Source of the DNA: Campylobacter sp. US33a
GTDB taxonomy: Bacteria; Campylobacterota; Campylobacteria; Campylobacterales; Campylobacteraceae
Length of the DNA stretch: 64,000 bases
Assembly (NCBI RefSeq): GCF_004378855.1
Contig: NZ_RYYL01000006.1
Location: 112,972-176,971, forward strand
Direction: 5' to 3'
Shown: piece after piece, positions 62,429 through 64,000 of the stretch
How the letters are laid out: every line of letters starts with the position of its first letter
How positions within the stretch are numbered: position 1 is the stretch's first letter
Position numbers and translations under genes: made by a program
Notes under the pieces: generated by a model
What the model was told of the DNA's origin: nothing
Database searches by the model: none
Seen by the model: the letters and a program-made list of their open reading frames with translations, nothing else

Positions 62429-63747
62429 AAGAAATAATAAAATATTATGTCACGATTTATATAGACGAGTTGTTAGAAGATGAAATGTTAAAGCATGTTG
62501 ATTTTTCTTTGTTATTTAAAGCAAAATTTTCTCAAATTTCTAAGCAAATCGATTTCACCCACGCCTTTTTAGGACTTACTAAAGATAAAAGTCCTGATGA
62601 GTTAGATACGATGAAATTTGAAAGAGATGTAAAATATTGGGATTACAATCTTGGTAAATTGGTAACTTTTAGAAAAGAAGAGTATATGTGGTATGACACA
62701 ACGACAACCAATGAATTCAATGATGGTTTTTGGGGTTTTGGAACTGGAACAGGCTCTGTTAATGATACAGCTGGCAAAGTATTTAACAATAACCAATATG
62801 TATTAGATAACAATGTTGATAAAAATCGCTATATTATTAAAAAACTAAGAAGCCCTCAAACTTTTAAACCTTCTAATCGTTGCACTTTAGAAATTTCTGA
62901 AGAACAATATAATACCTTGCTTACAAATATTAAAGCTGATTTTGAAGCTACAAAAGAAATCACGCCTAATAGCGAAGAACCAATCAATGAAGAATTTACC
63001 TATAAACTTCTTGAAAATAATTGCGTTGTTTGGGTGGTTAAAAAGCTTTCTAGCATAGGAATAGAAGTTGTAAATCCCGTTGTTAAAGATCCTAGCGGAT
63101 TATTAATGGCTACAAAATTAATACAAAGCATTCATTCTATCTTTTTAAAATTTCAAAACATTGATGATAATTTACAAAGCGTAAAAGGTGCAAAAGCTTT
63201 TAAAAATTGGGCTAGAATGCTTATAAATAATTCATTAATGCAAGAAATTTATCTTGATGAATATAAAAAATACTACAATAGTGAAAATCTTAGTCCAGAA
63301 CAAGAAGAAGTTTTATATGCTTTATGGAATATTACAAGGGTTTATGAAACTTTAGACATTCTTTTAAGTCGTTTGATTACAAAATCGGGCACTAAAAACC
63401 TAAAAGGCACTTTTGAATTAATTTATTTTGATAAAAATGATAAGCAAGCAAAACTTTTAAAAGCAGATAATGATTATGAAGCTATCATTATACAAGATTT
63501 GGATTTAAGTAAAAAATATAATAATTTTAGCGTGAGTAAATTTTATCCTTTTATCTTTATACCCAAAGATGAAATGCTCTCAAGAACGCTTTATCATAAG
63601 TATGATTATGGTAATATCTCACAAGAATATCAAAAAGATAGAAATGAATTTTATTTTAATGTTTTAGCAGGAGAAAAAAGTGATAAATATTGGAGTTCTA
63701 GCTATCATAAAATGACTAAAAGTTTAAGGAAAGTCTATGTCTCTTGA
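62425..63747 (+). CDS. full-length THAFLGL-motif protein, possible permuted papain-like (NlpC/P60- or LRAT-like) effector
   Basis: 440 residues. Residues 8-50 YYVTIYIDEL...DFTHAFLGL place a conserved His at 46; LNEFND-like NEFNDGFWGFGTGTGSVND is near 96-114; TLEISEEQYNTLLTNIKADF near 154-173; then YKLLENNCVVWVVKKLSSIG with Cys200. The order His...Cys, with the Cys at the start of a helix after a Q-Y-x-x-L segment, is that of circularly permuted papain-fold amidases/acyltransferases. The C-terminal 230 residues are helical and hydrophilic with no match known to me. No signal peptide. Preceded by a coupled membrane protein and overlapped by another gene. The effector/toxin role is inferred. Confidence 0.6.
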   Translation: MKEIIKYYVTIYIDELLEDEMLKHVDFSLLFKAKFSQISKQIDFTHAFLGLTKDKSPDELDTMKFERDVKYWDYNLGKLVTFRKEEYMWYDTTTTNEFNDGFWGFGTGTGSVNDTAGKVFNNNQYVLDNNVDKNRYIIKKLRSPQTFKPSNRCTLEISEEQYNTLLTNIKADFEATKEITPNSEEPINEEFTYKLLENNCVVWVVKKLSSIGIEVVNPVVKDPSGLLMATKLIQSIHSIFLKFQNIDDNLQSVKGAKAFKNWARMLINNSLMQEIYLDEYKKYYNSENLSPEQEEVLYALWNITRVYETLDILLSRLITKSGTKNLKGTFELIYFDKNDKQAKLLKADNDYEAIIIQDLDLSKKYNNFSVSKFYPFIFIPKDEMLSRTLYHKYDYGNISQEYQKDRNEFYFNVLAGEKSDKYWSSSYHKMTKSLRKVYVS

Positions 63748-64000
63748 AAAAATAAAAGAAACGATTTTTGCTTATGATAAAGAAGTGATTGATTGTGAAG
63801 TCTTAAGGACTAAAAATATTGATGTAATTCATTCTAAAATTTATTTTCAAGGTATATTGCTTACAGGCTCCACCGAACTTCCTAATAATCCTTTTTACTT
63901 TGGAGAATTAGATCAAGATAATCTTATAAAACAAGATATACCCAGCTATTATTTTTCTCCTAAAGATGAAAGCAGTGGTTTAGGAAGACTTAGTATCTTT
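63737..64000 (+). CDS. unknown protein overlapping the THAFLGL gene, cut by window end
   Basis: ATG 63737 lies 11 bases inside the end of the previous gene, with AAGGAAAG five bases upstream; 88 codons are open to the edge. N-terminus MSLEKIKETIFAYDKEVIDC, then LRTKNIDVIHSKIYFQGILLTG, NNPFYFGELDQDN and SYYFSPKDESSGLGR. Hydrophilic, no membrane helix or signal. Not recognised. By position it might be an immunity protein or accessory factor of the preceding gene. Confidence 0.55.
   Translation, partial: MSLEKIKETIFAYDKEVIDCEVLRTKNIDVIHSKIYFQGILLTGSTELPNNPFYFGELDQDNLIKQDIPSYYFSPKDESSGLGRLSIF

Noticed and set aside
59343..64000. Type VI secretion locus
   Set aside because: The proteins look effector-like, but no Hcp, VgrG, PAAR or Tss gene is visible in the window, so delivery by this route is not claimed.

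Overview
The window is AT-rich, densely packed chromosomal DNA of a Campylobacter, from the group containing C. jejuni, C. coli and C. upsaliensis. Recognisable markers are the PEB4/Cbf2 chaperone, the order Nudix-lysC-hobA-holB-folP-ligA, the DccRS two-component system beside a hemerythrin, XerH, and pycB-pckA-argH next to atpE. Many of these protein families are close to C. jejuni, but blocks that lie far apart in the C. jejuni NCTC 11168 map are joined here, and PEB4 is clearly diverged. I therefore read it as a related species; the exact species cannot be fixed by eye.

Layout. 0-4.7 kb: end of cmoB, gltS, nth, peb4-fba. 5.0-7.2 kb: two tandem decayed paralogues of an unnamed family. 7.4-10.4 kb: a MotA/TolQ-like plus OmpA-like pair and a PLP enzyme. 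10.7-21.0 kb: hemW, then a tightly overlapping operon (Nudix hydrolase, lysC, hobA, holB, folP, ligA, membrane protein, tlyA, ribF, cmoA). 21.0-25.7 kb: a candidate dif site, xerH, aspB, an amino-acid binding protein, then a small locus with a TA repeat, a broken BspA-like repeat gene and a G11 tract. 25.9-30.7 kb: kdsB, thrC, lpxK, nadE and a divergent metallo-hydrolase. 30.7-33.6 kb: dccS-dccR, hemerythrin and a ribbon-helix-helix protein. 33.6-46.3 kb: ABC-F ATPase, serA, rpsA, a decayed SGNH-like gene, ispH, aroA, pheT, pheS. 46.4-59.4 kb: HIT protein, amino-acid ABC permease and ATPase, trmL, corA, argH, pckA, pycB, three tandem NSS transporters, atpE, tRNA-Leu(GAG).

The most unusual part is 59.8-64.0 kb, just after tRNA-Leu. 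A cassette is repeated there three times. Each repeat has its own TATAAT promoter, an AGGAG site and a TTG start, followed by a small membrane protein with an almost invariant N-terminus and a divergent hydrophobic tail. An overlapping gene carrying a THAFLGLTKDKSPDEL motif comes next. Only the last copy is full length (440 aa). It has a His and a downstream NNC motif in the order expected of a circularly permuted papain-like (NlpC/P60- or LRAT-like) enzyme. The other copies are truncated before the Cys. This looks like a toxin/effector plus small membrane partner or immunity array with orphan fragments. It was not recognised as a named system, and its function is inferred.

Metabolically the window covers gluconeogenesis and anaplerosis (pycB, pckA, fba), amino-acid synthesis and uptake (lysC, thrC, aroA, serA, aspB, argH, gltS, NSS and ABC transporters), cofactors (folP, ribF, nadE), envelope lipid (kdsB, lpxK), replication and repair (hobA, holB, ligA, nth, xerH) and translation or tRNA modification (cmoA, cmoB, trmL, tlyA, pheST, rpsA).
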